Translations under genes and position numbers: made by a program
Assembly (NCBI GenBank): GCA_934424575.1
Contig: CAKRXU010000003.1
Span: forward strand, 80,012 to 144,011
Origin: an uncultured Blautia sp.
GTDB taxonomy: Bacteria; Bacillota; Clostridia; Lachnospirales; Lachnospiraceae
Direction of reading: 5' to 3'
Length of the DNA stretch: 64,000 nucleotides
The notes under the pieces: generated by a model
What the model was told of the DNA's origin: nothing
Seen by the model: the letters and a program-made list of their open reading frames with translations, nothing else
Databases searched by the model: none
In this document: one piece after another, positions 8,266 to 18,409 of the stretch
How the letters are laid out: each line of letters begins with the position of its first letter
How positions within the stretch are numbered: position 1 is the stretch's first letter

Positions 8266-10395
8266 GTGACTTTATTTGATAGAGTATTCGGCGGAAATGA
8301 TGCTGTATATGGTTTAACAGAGGGCGCTATCGACGGAGCAATCGCTCAGTACGGCGAAGACAAAGCTGTCAGCTTCCCGAACACCGCTTACAGCCTTCCA
8401 TGTTACTATGCTGTAACAGGAACAAAAGTTACAACATTAAAAGAATTAAAAGAAGCTCTTGGTGTTGTTAAAACACTTATGACAAGAGAAAAAAGATTAA
8501 ACGATGCATTCATGTCAGGTGTTGCTACAGCACTCTGCGCAGAGTTCATCGAAGTTCTGAAATACATTGATGGTGCAACACCATACGAAGAGCCATGCTA
8601 CGGACATCTTGCAGATGCAGTGATCCGTGAACTTGGTGTACCGCTTGTAACAGGCGATATCCCTGGTGTAGCAGTAATCCTCGGAGCTGCTCCTACAACA
8701 GAAGAAGGTGTTGCTCTTGTTAAGAGCTATCAGGCACAGGGTATCCTCGTAACACTGGTTGGCGGAATCATCGACCAGGTTGCAGAGGCTGGAATGAAGA
8801 CAGGCGCAAACGTTCGTGTTATCCCGCTTGGCAAAGACGTTACAGCAGTTATCCATGTAGTATCTGTAGCACTTCGTGCAGCTCTGATCTTCGGTAACGT
8901 AAAACCTGGAGATGCAGGCACACTGATGAAATACACAATGGACCGTGTACCGGCATTCGTAAACGCATTCAAACCTCTGGATGACGTGATCGTAGCTTGT
9001 GGTGCAGGTGCTATCGCACTTGGATTCCCGGTAGTTACAAACGAGACAGAGAATATCTTCCGTGTACCGAAGAGCCTTATCGTTCAGGAAGATGTAAGCA
9101 AATTCAACGCTACATCCCTGGAAGCACGTGACATCAAGATCAAGATCACAAACATCGATATCCCGGTTTCTTTCGCATCCGCATTCGAAGGTGAGATCAT
9201 CCGTCGTAAAGACATGCAGGTTGAATTTGATGGTTCCCGTGTAGACTGTGCAGAGCTTGTACATACCTGTGATGCTTCTGAAATTGAAGACCACAAGATC
9301 ACAGTAGTCGGACCGGAAGTAGACGACATGGAACTTGGAAGCAAAAACAGCATCGCATATGTTGTTAAAGTTGCAGGCAAGAACATGCAGCCAGACTTTG
9401 AACCGGTTATCGAGCGTAAATTCCACAACTACATCAACTGTATCGAAGGTGTATACCACACAGGACAGCGTGATATGCAGCGTATCCGTATCAGCATTGA
9501 TGCATTCAACGCAGGATTCAAGATCAAACACATCGGTGAAGTTCTTTACGCTTCTGTTAAGAATGAGTTTGACGCAGTTGTTGACAAATGTGAAGTTGTT
9601 ATCTATACAGATCCGGCAGAATGTACAAGAATCCGTCACGAAGTTGCAATCCCGATCTTTGACAAACGTGATGAGCGTCTTGATACTCTGACAGATGAGT
9701 CTGTAGATGTATATTACAGCTGTATCCTCTGCCAGGCATTCTCTCCAAGCCATGTATGTGTAGTAACACCAGAAAGACTTGGACTTTGCGGTGCCGTTTC
9801 ATGGCTGGATGCAAAAGCTACACATCAGCTTGATCCGAACGGACCTTGCCAGGTTATCACCAAAGAGCGTCCGATCGATGAGAACCTTGGTTCTTACGAA
9901 GACGTTGATGAAGCAGTTCAGAAATTCTCACAGGGTGCTCTGGAGCACGTTACACTGTACTCCATCATGCAGGATCCTATGACTTCCTGTGGATGCTTCG
10001 AATGTATCTGTGGTATCGAGCCATTCTCCAATGGTGTAGTTATCGCTAACCGTGAGTATGCAGGCATGACACCTCTTGGAATGACCTTCCCAGAAATGGC
10101 TTCCATGACAGGCGGCGGTGTTCAGACTCCTGGATTCATGGGACATGGAAAACACTTCATCTCCTCTAAGAAATTCATGAAGGCTGAAGGCGGTATCGAA
10201 CGTATCGTATGGATGCCAAAAGAACTGAAAGAATTTGTTGCAGAACGTCTGAACAAGACAGCTCAGGAACTCTACGGAATCGAAAACTTCACAGACATGA
10301 TCGGTGATGAGACCGTAGCAGAAGATCCAGAAACACTGGTAGCATTCCTGACAGAAAAGGGTCATCCGGCACTTGGAATGGATCCGATGATGTAA
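8266..10395 (+). CDS. acsB: acetyl-CoA synthase, CO-methylating (AcsB)
   Basis: A 709-residue acetyl-CoA synthase that condenses the corrinoid-bound methyl group, CO and CoA. It starts at GTG with ACAGGAGG upstream. A-cluster ligands are seen as Cys486, Cys489, Cys498 and Cys508 (cubane), and Cys575-Gly-Cys577 (distal Ni). These match the Moorella positions C506/509/518/528 and C595/597 with a constant offset of 20. The protein is thus a little shorter at its N-terminus (about 709 versus 729) but complete in the active site. It closes the acsA-cooC-acsB unit and is followed by a strong hairpin. Confidence 0.96.
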   Translation: MTLFDRVFGGNDAVYGLTEGAIDGAIAQYGEDKAVSFPNTAYSLPCYYAVTGTKVTTLKELKEALGVVKTLMTREKRLNDAFMSGVATALCAEFIEVLKYIDGATPYEEPCYGHLADAVIRELGVPLVTGDIPGVAVILGAAPTTEEGVALVKSYQAQGILVTLVGGIIDQVAEAGMKTGANVRVIPLGKDVTAVIHVVSVALRAALIFGNVKPGDAGTLMKYTMDRVPAFVNAFKPLDDVIVACGAGAIALGFPVVTNETENIFRVPKSLIVQEDVSKFNATSLEARDIKIKITNIDIPVSFASAFEGEIIRRKDMQVEFDGSRVDCAELVHTCDASEIEDHKITVVGPEVDDMELGSKNSIAYVVKVAGKNMQPDFEPVIERKFHNYINCIEGVYHTGQRDMQRIRISIDAFNAGFKIKHIGEVLYASVKNEFDAVVDKCEVVIYTDPAECTRIRHEVAIPIFDKRDERLDTLTDESVDVYYSCILCQAFSPSHVCVVTPERLGLCGAVSWLDAKATHQLDPNGPCQVITKERPIDENLGSYEDVDEAVQKFSQGALEHVTLYSIMQDPMTSCGCFECICGIEPFSNGVVIANREYAGMTPLGMTFPEMASMTGGGVQTPGFMGHGKHFISSKKFMKAEGGIERIVWMPKELKEFVAERLNKTAQELYGIENFTDMIGDETVAEDPETLVAFLTEKGHPALGMDPMM

Positions 10396-10462
10396 TCTCC
10401 GCAAAGGGAATGAATGCAAGCATTCATTCCCTGGGAGATTTACCTTGCAATTTTTGATATTT
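10394..10462 (+). terminator. hairpin/terminator after acsB
   Basis: An inner 11-bp perfect stem (10406-10416/10421-10431, loop CAAG) is extended by an outer 7-bp stem (10394-10400/10434-10440). T-rich sequence follows, with T runs of 5 and 7. It likely ends, or partly ends, the acsA-cooC-acsB transcript. Confidence 0.65.
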
Positions 10463-10487
10463 TTTTAACATAAATAGCCAACTTCCC

Positions 10488-10516
10488 TTGTAACTGGCGA
10501 TTTTATGTAGTATAAT
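10488..10516 (+). promoter_or_regulatory. promoter of the acsD-acsC-acsE unit
   Basis: TTGTAA (10488-10493), a 17-bp spacer and a perfect TATAAT (10511-10516) lie 48 bp upstream of the acsD start and just after the acsB hairpin. The corrinoid-protein genes therefore have their own start site. Confidence 0.75.
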
Positions 10517-10564
10517 GCTATTTGCTATTTGAGTTATTAATAATTAAGAGGAGGCTTATGAGAA

Positions 10565-11506
10565 ATGCCGTTTAATCAGAAACCACAGAAATTTAATGCA
10601 AAGATTAACGCTGTCACAATCGGAAGCGGAGATAAGACTGTGACAATCGGTGGAGAAAATTCTTTCCCGTTCTACACATTTGATGCACCAACAGAGAACA
10701 CAGCCAAAATCGGTGTAGAGATCTCTGACCTTGGACTGGATGAATTTTCAGAAGGTGTAAAGGCTTATTATGAAGGAGCTACAACAATGGCTGAGATCGC
10801 TCAGAAAGCAGCAGCTATTGAAGGAGCTGATTTTGTTGCTCTGATCCTGGATGGTGGAGACCCGAACGGAGCAAACAAATCTATCGAAGAACTTATCGAG
10901 GTTGTTAAAGAAGTGGCTGGCGCTATCGACTGTCCACTCGTTGTAGAAGGATGTAAGAACGTAGAGAAGGATGCGGAACTTCTCCCGAAAGTTGCAGAAG
11001 TTCTTCAGGGAAGAAATGCACTTCTTCTTTCCGAAAAAGAAGAAAACTACAAAGCAATCGGTGCAGCAGCAGGTCTTGCTTACAATCAGATCGTTGGTGC
11101 TGAATCAGCCGTTGATATCAACCTTGCAAAACAGTTAAATGTTGTTACTACACAGCTTGGTGTTGATGCGAAGAAGATCGTTATGAACATCGGCAGTGCA
11201 GCAGCTGGTTACGGATATGAGTACGTAGTTTCTACTATGGACCGTATCAAAGGTGCAGCATTAGGTCAGAGCGACAATATGCTGCAGATGCCTATTATTA
11301 CTCCAGTATCCGCAGAGACATGGGCAGTAAAAGAAGCTACAGCTTCTGAAGCAGATATGCCTGAATGGGGATCAGCAGACGAGCGTGGAATCGATATGGA
11401 AGTTATGACTGCAGCAGCAGACCTTGCTGCTGGTTCTGATGCCGTAATCTTAAGACATCCGGAATCTGTTAAGACAATTTCCAAACTGATCAAAGCACTT
11501 GCTTAA
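10565..11506 (+). CDS. acsD: corrinoid/iron-sulfur protein small subunit
   Basis: A 313-residue small (beta) subunit of the corrinoid iron-sulfur protein. It has a TIM-barrel fold and holds the cobamide with AcsC while the methyl group is passed from methyl-THF to acetyl-CoA synthase. Family features include the N-terminus FNQKPQKFNAKINAVTIGSG, the segment GGENSFPFYTFDAPTEN, and the barrel strand VALILDGGDPNG. AAGAGGAGG precedes the start. An ATG 7 nt upstream runs into a stop after five codons and is not used. It is followed closely by acsC. Confidence 0.95.
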   Translation: MPFNQKPQKFNAKINAVTIGSGDKTVTIGGENSFPFYTFDAPTENTAKIGVEISDLGLDEFSEGVKAYYEGATTMAEIAQKAAAIEGADFVALILDGGDPNGANKSIEELIEVVKEVAGAIDCPLVVEGCKNVEKDAELLPKVAEVLQGRNALLLSEKEENYKAIGAAAGLAYNQIVGAESAVDINLAKQLNVVTTQLGVDAKKIVMNIGSAAAGYGYEYVVSTMDRIKGAALGQSDNMLQMPIITPVSAETWAVKEATASEADMPEWGSADERGIDMEVMTAAADLAAGSDAVILRHPESVKTISKLIKALA

Positions 11507-11531
11507 GGAATAATAGGAGGAATAAATAGCT

Positions 11532-12878
11532 ATGGCACTGAATGGTATTCAGATTTTTAAATTAACACCAAAGAAAAACTGTAAGGAATGTGGATGTCCG
11601 ACATGTATGGCTTTCTCCATGAAAGTTGCACAGGGCGCTATGCAGATCGAACAGTGTCCACATATGTCTGACGAAGCACTGGCTTCTCTGTCTGAGGCAA
11701 CTGCTCCGCCGATGAAGACAATCAAGATCGGAACAGGCGATGCAGAGTTCACTCTCGGAGGAGAGACTGTTCTGTTCAGACATGAAAAAACATTCGTAAG
11801 CAAACCAAGATACGCTGTATCTCTTTGCACATGCATGGATGATGCAGAAGTTGATGCGAAGCTTGCAGCAATCCCACATGTAGACTATGACCGTATCGGT
11901 GAGAGAATGCATGTAGAACTTGTATACGTAAACTGCAGCGCAGATGCAGATGCTGCTAAATACACAGCACTTGTAGAAAAAGCAAAAGGACTTGGAAGAA
12001 CTCTCGTTCTTGGATGTACAGATCCTGAGATCGCTAAAGCTGCTCTTGAAGTATGCAAGGATGGCAAACCGGTTCTTAACGGAGCTAACGCTGACAACTA
12101 TGAAGCAATGAACGCAGTTGCTACAGAAGCTGGCGTAGTTCTCGGAGTATCCGGAAAAGACTTAAACGAGCTCTATGATACCGTAGCAGCTCTTGAAAAA
12201 CTTGGCAACAAGAACCTTGTTCTTGACACAACAGGCGCTGACATCAAAGAAACCTTTGCAAACACTGTACAGGTTCGTCGTGCAGCTCTGAAAGACCAGG
12301 ATAGAACATTCGGATATCCGTCTATCGTAAACCTGGTTAAACTTGCTAAGGGTGACTATCATTTACAGGCAGCACTTGCTTCCGTATTTACAATGAAATA
12401 TGGTTCCATCATCGTTATGGAGCAGATGACATATGCAGAGGCACTTCCGCTGTTCGGTCTTCGTCAGAACGTTTACACAGACCCGCAGAAGCCGATGAAA
12501 GTAGAGCCGGGTATCTACCCACTCAACGGTGCAGACGAGAACTCCCTCGTTGTTACAACCGTAGACTTCGCTCTTACATACTTCGTAGTTTCCGGAGAGC
12601 TGGAGCGTTCCGGTGTTCCGCTTAACCTGGTTATCAACGATGCAGGCGGACTTTCCGTACTGACATCCTGGGCTGCAGGTAAATTCTCCAGCACCAGCAT
12701 TTCTGAGTACATCAAAGAAGAAGTTGAGCCGAAGGTTAAATGCCGTAAGCTCGTTATCCCTGGTAAAGTAGCAGTCCTCAAGGGCGACCTTGAAGCTAAA
12801 CTTCCGGGATGGGAGATCATCGTAGGACCTAGAGAAGCAGTACAGCTTGTGAAATTCTTAAAGGATATGCAGGCATAA
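11532..12878 (+). CDS. acsC: corrinoid/iron-sulfur protein large subunit
   Basis: A 448-residue large (gamma) subunit of the corrinoid protein. The N-terminal [4Fe-4S] domain has Cys17, Cys20, Cys25 and Cys42 (CX2CX4CX16C). This cluster relays electrons for reductive re-activation of Co(II). A TIM-barrel part and a C-terminal B12-binding domain follow, the latter including LVINDAGGLSVLTSWAAGKF. It receives the methyl group from AcsE and donates it to AcsB. It lies between acsD and acsE in one unit. Confidence 0.95.
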   Translation: MALNGIQIFKLTPKKNCKECGCPTCMAFSMKVAQGAMQIEQCPHMSDEALASLSEATAPPMKTIKIGTGDAEFTLGGETVLFRHEKTFVSKPRYAVSLCTCMDDAEVDAKLAAIPHVDYDRIGERMHVELVYVNCSADADAAKYTALVEKAKGLGRTLVLGCTDPEIAKAALEVCKDGKPVLNGANADNYEAMNAVATEAGVVLGVSGKDLNELYDTVAALEKLGNKNLVLDTTGADIKETFANTVQVRRAALKDQDRTFGYPSIVNLVKLAKGDYHLQAALASVFTMKYGSIIVMEQMTYAEALPLFGLRQNVYTDPQKPMKVEPGIYPLNGADENSLVVTTVDFALTYFVVSGELERSGVPLNLVINDAGGLSVLTSWAAGKFSSTSISEYIKEEVEPKVKCRKLVIPGKVAVLKGDLEAKLPGWEIIVGPREAVQLVKFLKDMQA

Positions 12879-12899
12879 TTGCCGCATAAAAATAAAATA

Positions 12900-12929
12900 A
12901 TGTTCAGGGAGTGAACCTCCCTGAAACAT
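12900..12929 (+). other. intercistronic mRNA hairpin between acsC and acsE
   Basis: The arms 12900-12910 and 12918-12929 form an 11-bp stem with one bulge and a 7-nt loop. No T run follows. It may stabilise or process the acsDC-acsE transcript rather than end it. Confidence 0.5.
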
Positions 12930-12953
12930 AAAAATGAAAAGGAGATTCAGGGT

Positions 12954-13742
12954 ATGGCAAAATTTGTTACAATTGGAGAGAGACTTTCCACAACAGCACC
13001 AGCAGTAAATAAAGCATTCACAGAGAGAGATCCTGAGCCGATCCTCAAGAGAGCAAAACAGCAGCTTGACGCAGGTGCTACATATCTTGATGTAAACATC
13101 GGACCAGCTGAGAACGATGGACCGGAACTGATGAAATGGGCTGTAGAACTTCTGCAGGGCAACTTCGACAATGTTCCGCTGGCACTGGATACTTCCAACG
13201 TTGCAGCTATCGAAGCTGGTATCTCCGTATACAACCGTTCCAAAGGAAAACCGATCGTAAACTCCGCTGACGCAGCTGGAAGAATCGGATACGTTGATGT
13301 TGCAGCAGCTAACGATGCAATCGTTATCGCACTTTGCAACGGCGAAGGAATCGCAAAAGACAATGACGAACGTATGATGTACATGCAGACTCTGATGGAG
13401 AGAGGTATGGAGCATGGTATGGACGTTGAGAACGACATGTGGTTTGACCCGTTATTCCTGGTTATCAAAGGAATGCAGGACAAACAGATGGAAGTTCTTG
13501 AATTCATCAAAATGATCTCTGATATGGGAATGAAGAGCACCGGTGGTCTTTCCAATAACTCCAACGGTATGCCGAAACACATCCGTCCGATCATGGACTC
13601 CGCTATGGTAGCTATGGCTATGATGCAGGGACTTACATCCGCAATCGTTAACCCTAACGACCTGCGTCTGATGGAAACAATCAAATCCTGTGATATCATT
13701 AAGAACAACTACCTGTACGCAGATTCCTATCTGGAAATCTAA
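12954..13742 (+). CDS. acsE: methyltetrahydrofolate:corrinoid/iron-sulfur protein methyltransferase
   Basis: A 262-residue pterin-binding TIM-barrel methyltransferase. It moves the methyl group from methyl-THF to the Co(I) corrinoid of AcsCD, linking the methyl and carbonyl branches. The motif GATYLDVNIGPAENDG and the strands PLALDTSN and PIVNSADAAG are typical of AcsE and MetH pterin domains. GLSNNSNGMP near residue 200 is also conserved. Length matches the family (about 262). AAAGGAG precedes the ATG, and a terminator follows. Confidence 0.95.
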   Translation: MAKFVTIGERLSTTAPAVNKAFTERDPEPILKRAKQQLDAGATYLDVNIGPAENDGPELMKWAVELLQGNFDNVPLALDTSNVAAIEAGISVYNRSKGKPIVNSADAAGRIGYVDVAAANDAIVIALCNGEGIAKDNDERMMYMQTLMERGMEHGMDVENDMWFDPLFLVIKGMQDKQMEVLEFIKMISDMGMKSTGGLSNNSNGMPKHIRPIMDSAMVAMAMMQGLTSAIVNPNDLRLMETIKSCDIIKNNYLYADSYLEI

Positions 13743-13770
13743 TCAGTCTGACTTTTTTACGGCTGTAGAC

Positions 13771-13809
13771 AAAAAAAGGCTGGAGGCTTCGCGGCCTCTG
13801 GCTTTTTTT
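13771..13809 (+). terminator. intrinsic terminator after acsE
   Basis: The stem GGCTGGAGGC / GCGGCCTCTGGC includes G-U pairs and a TTCG-type loop. It is flanked by an A run on the left and seven T on the right, so it is potentially bidirectional. Confidence 0.85.
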
Positions 13810-13886
13810 ATCAATTCAGCCAGGTCTGACTCCCAGCGCCACAGGTGAAAAACAAAAATTCACAAGGCGAGAAAGGTGGTTACCGC

Positions 13887-15815
13887 ATGTTTAAGGTGAC
13901 ATTTGCATTTGAAGATGGCAGTAAGGTAGAAGCATTTGCCAATGCGGGGGATAATTTACTCGAAGTTGCACGTGGCGCAAACGTGGCAATCGACGCTCCA
14001 TGTTCCGGAAATGGAGCCTGCGGAAAATGTCGGGTACAGTTAAAAGGCGGAGAAGTGGACTCCAAGAAGACACTTCATATTTCTGATGAGGAATTTGAAA
14101 AAGGCTGGCGTCTTGCCTGCATGAGCAAGATCAGTGCCGACGTGGAGGTACTGGTGCCGGATATCGCATCTGCATACAAGAGCAGAATGAAAGTGGCAGA
14201 TTTAAGTTCCAAAGAAGAAATTGCAATTTTTGAAAAAGCAAAATCTCAGATCGAAGAAACCGGAATCCAGTTCAGAAACAGCCTGGAAGTTGTGGAACTT
14301 CAGATGGCAGAACCATCTCTGGATGATACTATGCCGGATGTTGAGAGACTGACAAGGGCACTTCGGAAATTTATGAACCTTAACCGGATCAGAGTTCCGT
14401 ATGCTGTTCTCCGTAAGCTTCCGGATGTACTTCGTGCGAGCAAGTTTTCTGTCAAATGTGTTGTTCGCGTGACACCGAATGACATGTTTGTATATGACAT
14501 CTTTGACAGCAAAGAAGATGTTATCATGGGCGGTCTGGCAGTGGATATCGGTACAACGACTGTTTCTGCTGTGATCATCAATATGGCGACAGGTGAGATC
14601 CTTGCCAAGAGTTCTTCCGGAAACGGACAGATCCGTTATGGCGCGGATGTCATCAACCGTATCATTGAGACGACCAAACCAGGTGGGATCAAGAAATTAC
14701 AGGATGCCGTGATCAAAGAGACGATCAATCCGATGATCCACGAGATGTGCAGAAGCATCCATCTTCCGGAAAATCAGATCTATCGTATGTGCGTGGCTTC
14801 CAATACGACGATGAACCATCTGTTTGCAGGGATCAATGCAGACTATCTTCGTACAGAGCCATACATCCCGGCATTCTTTAAGACAAACTCCATGTTTGCA
14901 TCTGATGTAGGCATCGAGATCAACAAAGACGCACACATCATCATGGCTCCGAATATCGGAAGCTATGTAGGTGGAGATATCACAGCAGGTACTCTGGTAA
15001 GTATGATCTGGAACAGACCGGAATTTTCTCTGTTCATCGACCTTGGTACCAACGGAGAGCTTGTATTTGGTAACTCTGACTTCATGATGAGCTGTGCATG
15101 CTCTGCAGGTCCAGCCTTTGAGGGTGGAGATATCAGCTGTGGTATGCGTGCGACAGATGGTGCGATCGAGGCATGTACCATTGACAAGGAAACTATGGAA
15201 CCTACATACAAGATCGTTGGTGAACCGGGAACCAAACCGGTCGGTCTTTGCGGTTCCGGTATCATAGATGTGATCAGTGAGCTTTATATGACAGGAATCA
15301 TCAATCCGAAGGGCAAATTTGTCCGCGAAGGCAAGAGGATCCGTCATGACCATTATGGAATGGGAAGCTATGTGATCGCGTTTGAGGAAGAAGCTGGTTC
15401 TTCCAAGGATGTTGAGATCACAGAAGTCGACATTGACAACTTTATCCGTGCGAAGGGAGCAATCTTCTCAGCGATCAGAACGATGCTTTCCTCTCTGGAT
15501 TTCGATGTGTCAATGATCGATGATGTTTATGTTGCAGGCGGTATCGGAAGTGGTATCAATATGCAGAATGCAGTCAATATCGGAATGTTCCCGGATGTTC
15601 CGCTGGAGAAATTCCACTACATCGGAAACTCTTCCCTGACTGGTGCATACCTGATGCTTTATTCCACAGAAGCCGAAAAGAAAACATATGATCTTGCAGC
15701 CAATATGACTTATATGGAACTTTCAACAGTTCCGACTTACATGGATGAATTCGTGGGAGCATGCTTTATCCCACATACCGATGCATCCATGTTCCCAAAC
15801 GTTCATCAGAGATAG
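13887..15815 (+). CDS. acsV: reductive activator of corrinoid protein (RACo/AcsV)
   Basis: A 642-residue ATP-dependent re-activator that reduces inactive Co(II) corrinoid protein back to Co(I). The N-terminal [2Fe-2S] ferredoxin domain has Cys39, Cys45, Cys48 and Cys78. A linker region and a C-terminal ASKHA-like ATPase domain (DUF4445 type) follow, with AVDIGTTTVSAVII near residue 218 and FIDLGTNGELVFGN. The start is the ATG after GAAAGGTGGT. An in-frame ATG 42 nt earlier would add a polar, non-family N-terminus. It follows the acsE terminator and pairs with the DUF3786 gene. Confidence 0.92.
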   Translation: MFKVTFAFEDGSKVEAFANAGDNLLEVARGANVAIDAPCSGNGACGKCRVQLKGGEVDSKKTLHISDEEFEKGWRLACMSKISADVEVLVPDIASAYKSRMKVADLSSKEEIAIFEKAKSQIEETGIQFRNSLEVVELQMAEPSLDDTMPDVERLTRALRKFMNLNRIRVPYAVLRKLPDVLRASKFSVKCVVRVTPNDMFVYDIFDSKEDVIMGGLAVDIGTTTVSAVIINMATGEILAKSSSGNGQIRYGADVINRIIETTKPGGIKKLQDAVIKETINPMIHEMCRSIHLPENQIYRMCVASNTTMNHLFAGINADYLRTEPYIPAFFKTNSMFASDVGIEINKDAHIIMAPNIGSYVGGDITAGTLVSMIWNRPEFSLFIDLGTNGELVFGNSDFMMSCACSAGPAFEGGDISCGMRATDGAIEACTIDKETMEPTYKIVGEPGTKPVGLCGSGIIDVISELYMTGIINPKGKFVREGKRIRHDHYGMGSYVIAFEEEAGSSKDVEITEVDIDNFIRAKGAIFSAIRTMLSSLDFDVSMIDDVYVAGGIGSGINMQNAVNIGMFPDVPLEKFHYIGNSSLTGAYLMLYSTEAEKKTYDLAANMTYMELSTVPTYMDEFVGACFIPHTDASMFPNVHQR

Positions 15816-15884
15816 AATCGTGAAGCTGTGTAGCAGCGAAGCGATCCGTGGAGATGATAATACTTAAAATTTAAGAGGTGAATT

Positions 15885-16586
15885 ATGAGTTCTGATGTAA
15901 AAACAACATTTGATCCGGCAGAGATGGAATCTGTGGGAGAGAAACTGGGATATGGAAAAGACAGCAAAGAGCGTCTCCCGTGGGAACATTATCTGAGCCA
16001 GTACCAGGAGGCTGATCCGAAGGAAATCGCCGGGAGACTTGGCATTTCCTACAATGAGGAAGAAAAAACTTTTATTCTGAAATTCCTCGGAACGACGTAT
16101 CAGATTTCCTGGCCGGATTTTCAGGTCAGCCACGAGGCAGACGATATGGGATTTTACCCGCTGGAAACCATGGTTTATGCCAGAACTCTGACGATTCGCT
16201 TTCTGCTGAATGGTGCCGCATCTACCGGTACCGGCAAATTCAAAACTTATCGCGAGATGCCGTGGGGAGAAGTCTATCTGAGACAGTTTGATGGAAGATG
16301 CATCAAACGACTGGCTTTTTCCTACGGAAACCGCATAAAAGATTTTCAGGCGATCATGGAACACATCCATTGTGTTCCGGTAGAGCACGGTGACATTGCT
16401 TATCAGCTTGAAATCTTTCCGGGATACCTGGTGCAGATGATCTTGTGGGAGGGAGACGATGAATTTCCACCGTCCTCACAGATCCTCTTCTCCGACAATT
16501 TCCCGGTATCCTTCCAGGCAGAAGACATGGCTGTCATGGGAGATGTGATCATCGGATCACTGAAAGCTTTTGCAAAAGCGATCTGA
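15885..16586 (+). CDS. DUF3786 domain protein
   Basis: A 233-residue cytosolic protein that resembles the DUF3786 family, often found beside corrinoid and acetogenesis genes. Visible blocks are WEHYLSQYQEADPKEIAGRL, GTTYQISWPDFQV and LLNGAASTGTGKFKTYREM. No catalytic motif is recognised and the function is unknown. AAGAGGTG lies upstream of the ATG, 69 bp after acsV. Context suggests an accessory role in corrinoid methyl transfer or cofactor delivery, which is inference only. Confidence 0.75.
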   Translation: MSSDVKTTFDPAEMESVGEKLGYGKDSKERLPWEHYLSQYQEADPKEIAGRLGISYNEEEKTFILKFLGTTYQISWPDFQVSHEADDMGFYPLETMVYARTLTIRFLLNGAASTGTGKFKTYREMPWGEVYLRQFDGRCIKRLAFSYGNRIKDFQAIMEHIHCVPVEHGDIAYQLEIFPGYLVQMILWEGDDEFPPSSQILFSDNFPVSFQAEDMAVMGDVIIGSLKAFAKAI

Positions 16587-16673
16587 GATTTTACCATGTC
16601 AAACCTCTGATACAAAAAGAGGAAAACCCTCTAGTTATAAATAAAACTAAAATAAAACGCGGGAGGTAACATT

Positions 16674-18359
16674 ATGGGATTCAAAAGTGACATCGAAATC
16701 GCACAGGAGTGCACAATGGAGCCGATCACCAAGATCGCAGAAAAAGCAGGCATCGACGACAAATATCTGGAGCAGTACGGTAAGTACAAAGCAAAGATCG
16801 ATTACAATCTCCTGAAAGAAAGCGACAAAAAGGACGGCAAGCTGATCCTCGTAACCGCTATCAACCCGACACCGGCAGGTGAAGGAAAAACAACTACAAC
16901 CGTAGGTCTTGCAGACGGTATGCAGAGACTTGGCAAGAGTGTTATGGTAGCTCTCCGTGAGCCATCCCTCGGACCGGTATTCGGTGTTAAGGGCGGCGCA
17001 GCAGGCGGCGGCTATGCACAGGTAGTTCCGATGGAGGACATCAACCTTCACTTTACAGGTGACTTCCATGCGATCGGAGCAGCAAACAACCTGCTCGCAG
17101 CAATGATCGACAATCACATCTTCCAGGGTAATGCACTGAACATCGACCCGAGAAAGATCACCTGGAGAAGATGCGTGGACATGAATGACCGTCAGCTCCG
17201 TAACGTAGTAGACGGCCTTGGCGGAAAGACAAACGGAATGCCGCGTGAAGACGGATATGACATCACCGTTGCATCTGAGATCATGGCAGTCCTCTGTCTC
17301 GCAAGCGACATCTCAGATCTGAAAGAAAGACTTTCCAAGATCATCATCGGCTATACTTATGGTAAAGTTGCAGAACAGAAACCGGTAACAGCAGGTGACC
17401 TCCATGCAGAAGGTGCTATGACAGCCCTCCTGAAAGATGCCCTGAAACCGAACCTCGTTCAGACACTGGAGCACGTTCCGGCGATCGTACACGGCGGACC
17501 ATTCGCAAATATCGCTCATGGATGTAACTCCGTAACAGCAACCAAGATGGCAATGAAACTTGCTGATTATGCGATCACAGAGGCAGGATTCGGTGCAGAC
17601 CTCGGTGCTGAGAAATTCCTTGATATCAAATGCCGTATGGCAGACCTGCATCCAAGTGCAGTTGTTATCGTAGCAACCGTACGTGCCCTGAAATACAACG
17701 GCGGCGTAGCCAAAGCTGACCTCAACAACGAAAACCTGGAAGCTCTTGAAAAAGGTATCCCGAACCTTCTGAAACATGTAAGCAACATCAAGAACGTATA
17801 CAAACTTCCTTGCGTAGTTGCCATCAACGCATTCCCGACCGACACCAAGGCAGAGCTTGACTTCGTAGAAGCTAAGTGCAAAGAACTCGGCGTAAACGTA
17901 GCTCTTTCTGAAGTATGGGCAAAAGGCGGCGAAGGCGGAATCAAACTTGCAGAAGAAGTTCTTCGCCTCGTAGAAGAACCAAACGACTTTACTTATGCAT
18001 ACGAACTGGAAGGCTCCATCGAGGACAAACTGAACCAGATCGTACAGAAAGTATACGGCGGCAAGAAAGTAGTTCTCACAGCAAATGCACAGAAACAGGC
18101 AAAACAGCTTGAAGCACTCGGCTTCGGCAACTGCCCGATCTGTGTGGCTAAGACACAGTACAGCCTGACCGATGACCAGACTAAACTTGGTGCTCCGACA
18201 GACTTCGAAGTTACTGTACGTAACCTCAAGATCTCCGCAGGAGCAGGCTTCATCGTAGCCCTGACCGGCGAGATCATGACGATGCCAGGTCTTCCGAAAG
18301 TACCTGCTGCAGAACGTATTGATGTGGATGAGACTGGTAAGATTACTGGACTTTTCTAA
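16674..18359 (+). CDS. fhs: formate-tetrahydrofolate ligase
   Basis: A 561-residue formyl-THF synthetase. It uses ATP to join formate to THF, the entry step of the methyl branch. The P-loop TPAGEGKTTTTVGL lies near residues 64-77. EPSLGPVFGVKGGAAGGGYA and NFHFTGD-type (here NLHFTGDFHAIGAANNLL) signatures are present. Length is close to the usual 556. CGGGAGG precedes the ATG. It is followed, 50 bp on, by a highly structured element and then fchA and folD, which carry out the next steps. Confidence 0.97.
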   Translation: MGFKSDIEIAQECTMEPITKIAEKAGIDDKYLEQYGKYKAKIDYNLLKESDKKDGKLILVTAINPTPAGEGKTTTTVGLADGMQRLGKSVMVALREPSLGPVFGVKGGAAGGGYAQVVPMEDINLHFTGDFHAIGAANNLLAAMIDNHIFQGNALNIDPRKITWRRCVDMNDRQLRNVVDGLGGKTNGMPREDGYDITVASEIMAVLCLASDISDLKERLSKIIIGYTYGKVAEQKPVTAGDLHAEGAMTALLKDALKPNLVQTLEHVPAIVHGGPFANIAHGCNSVTATKMAMKLADYAITEAGFGADLGAEKFLDIKCRMADLHPSAVVIVATVRALKYNGGVAKADLNNENLEALEKGIPNLLKHVSNIKNVYKLPCVVAINAFPTDTKAELDFVEAKCKELGVNVALSEVWAKGGEGGIKLAEEVLRLVEEPNDFTYAYELEGSIEDKLNQIVQKVYGGKKVVLTANAQKQAKQLEALGFGNCPICVAKTQYSLTDDQTKLGAPTDFEVTVRNLKISAGAGFIVALTGEIMTMPGLPKVPAAERIDVDETGKITGLF

Positions 18360-18409
18360 TAAAAGCGGATTGTAAAAGGTTTGGTTTTGCTTTATAAAGC
18401 AAGGTAAAT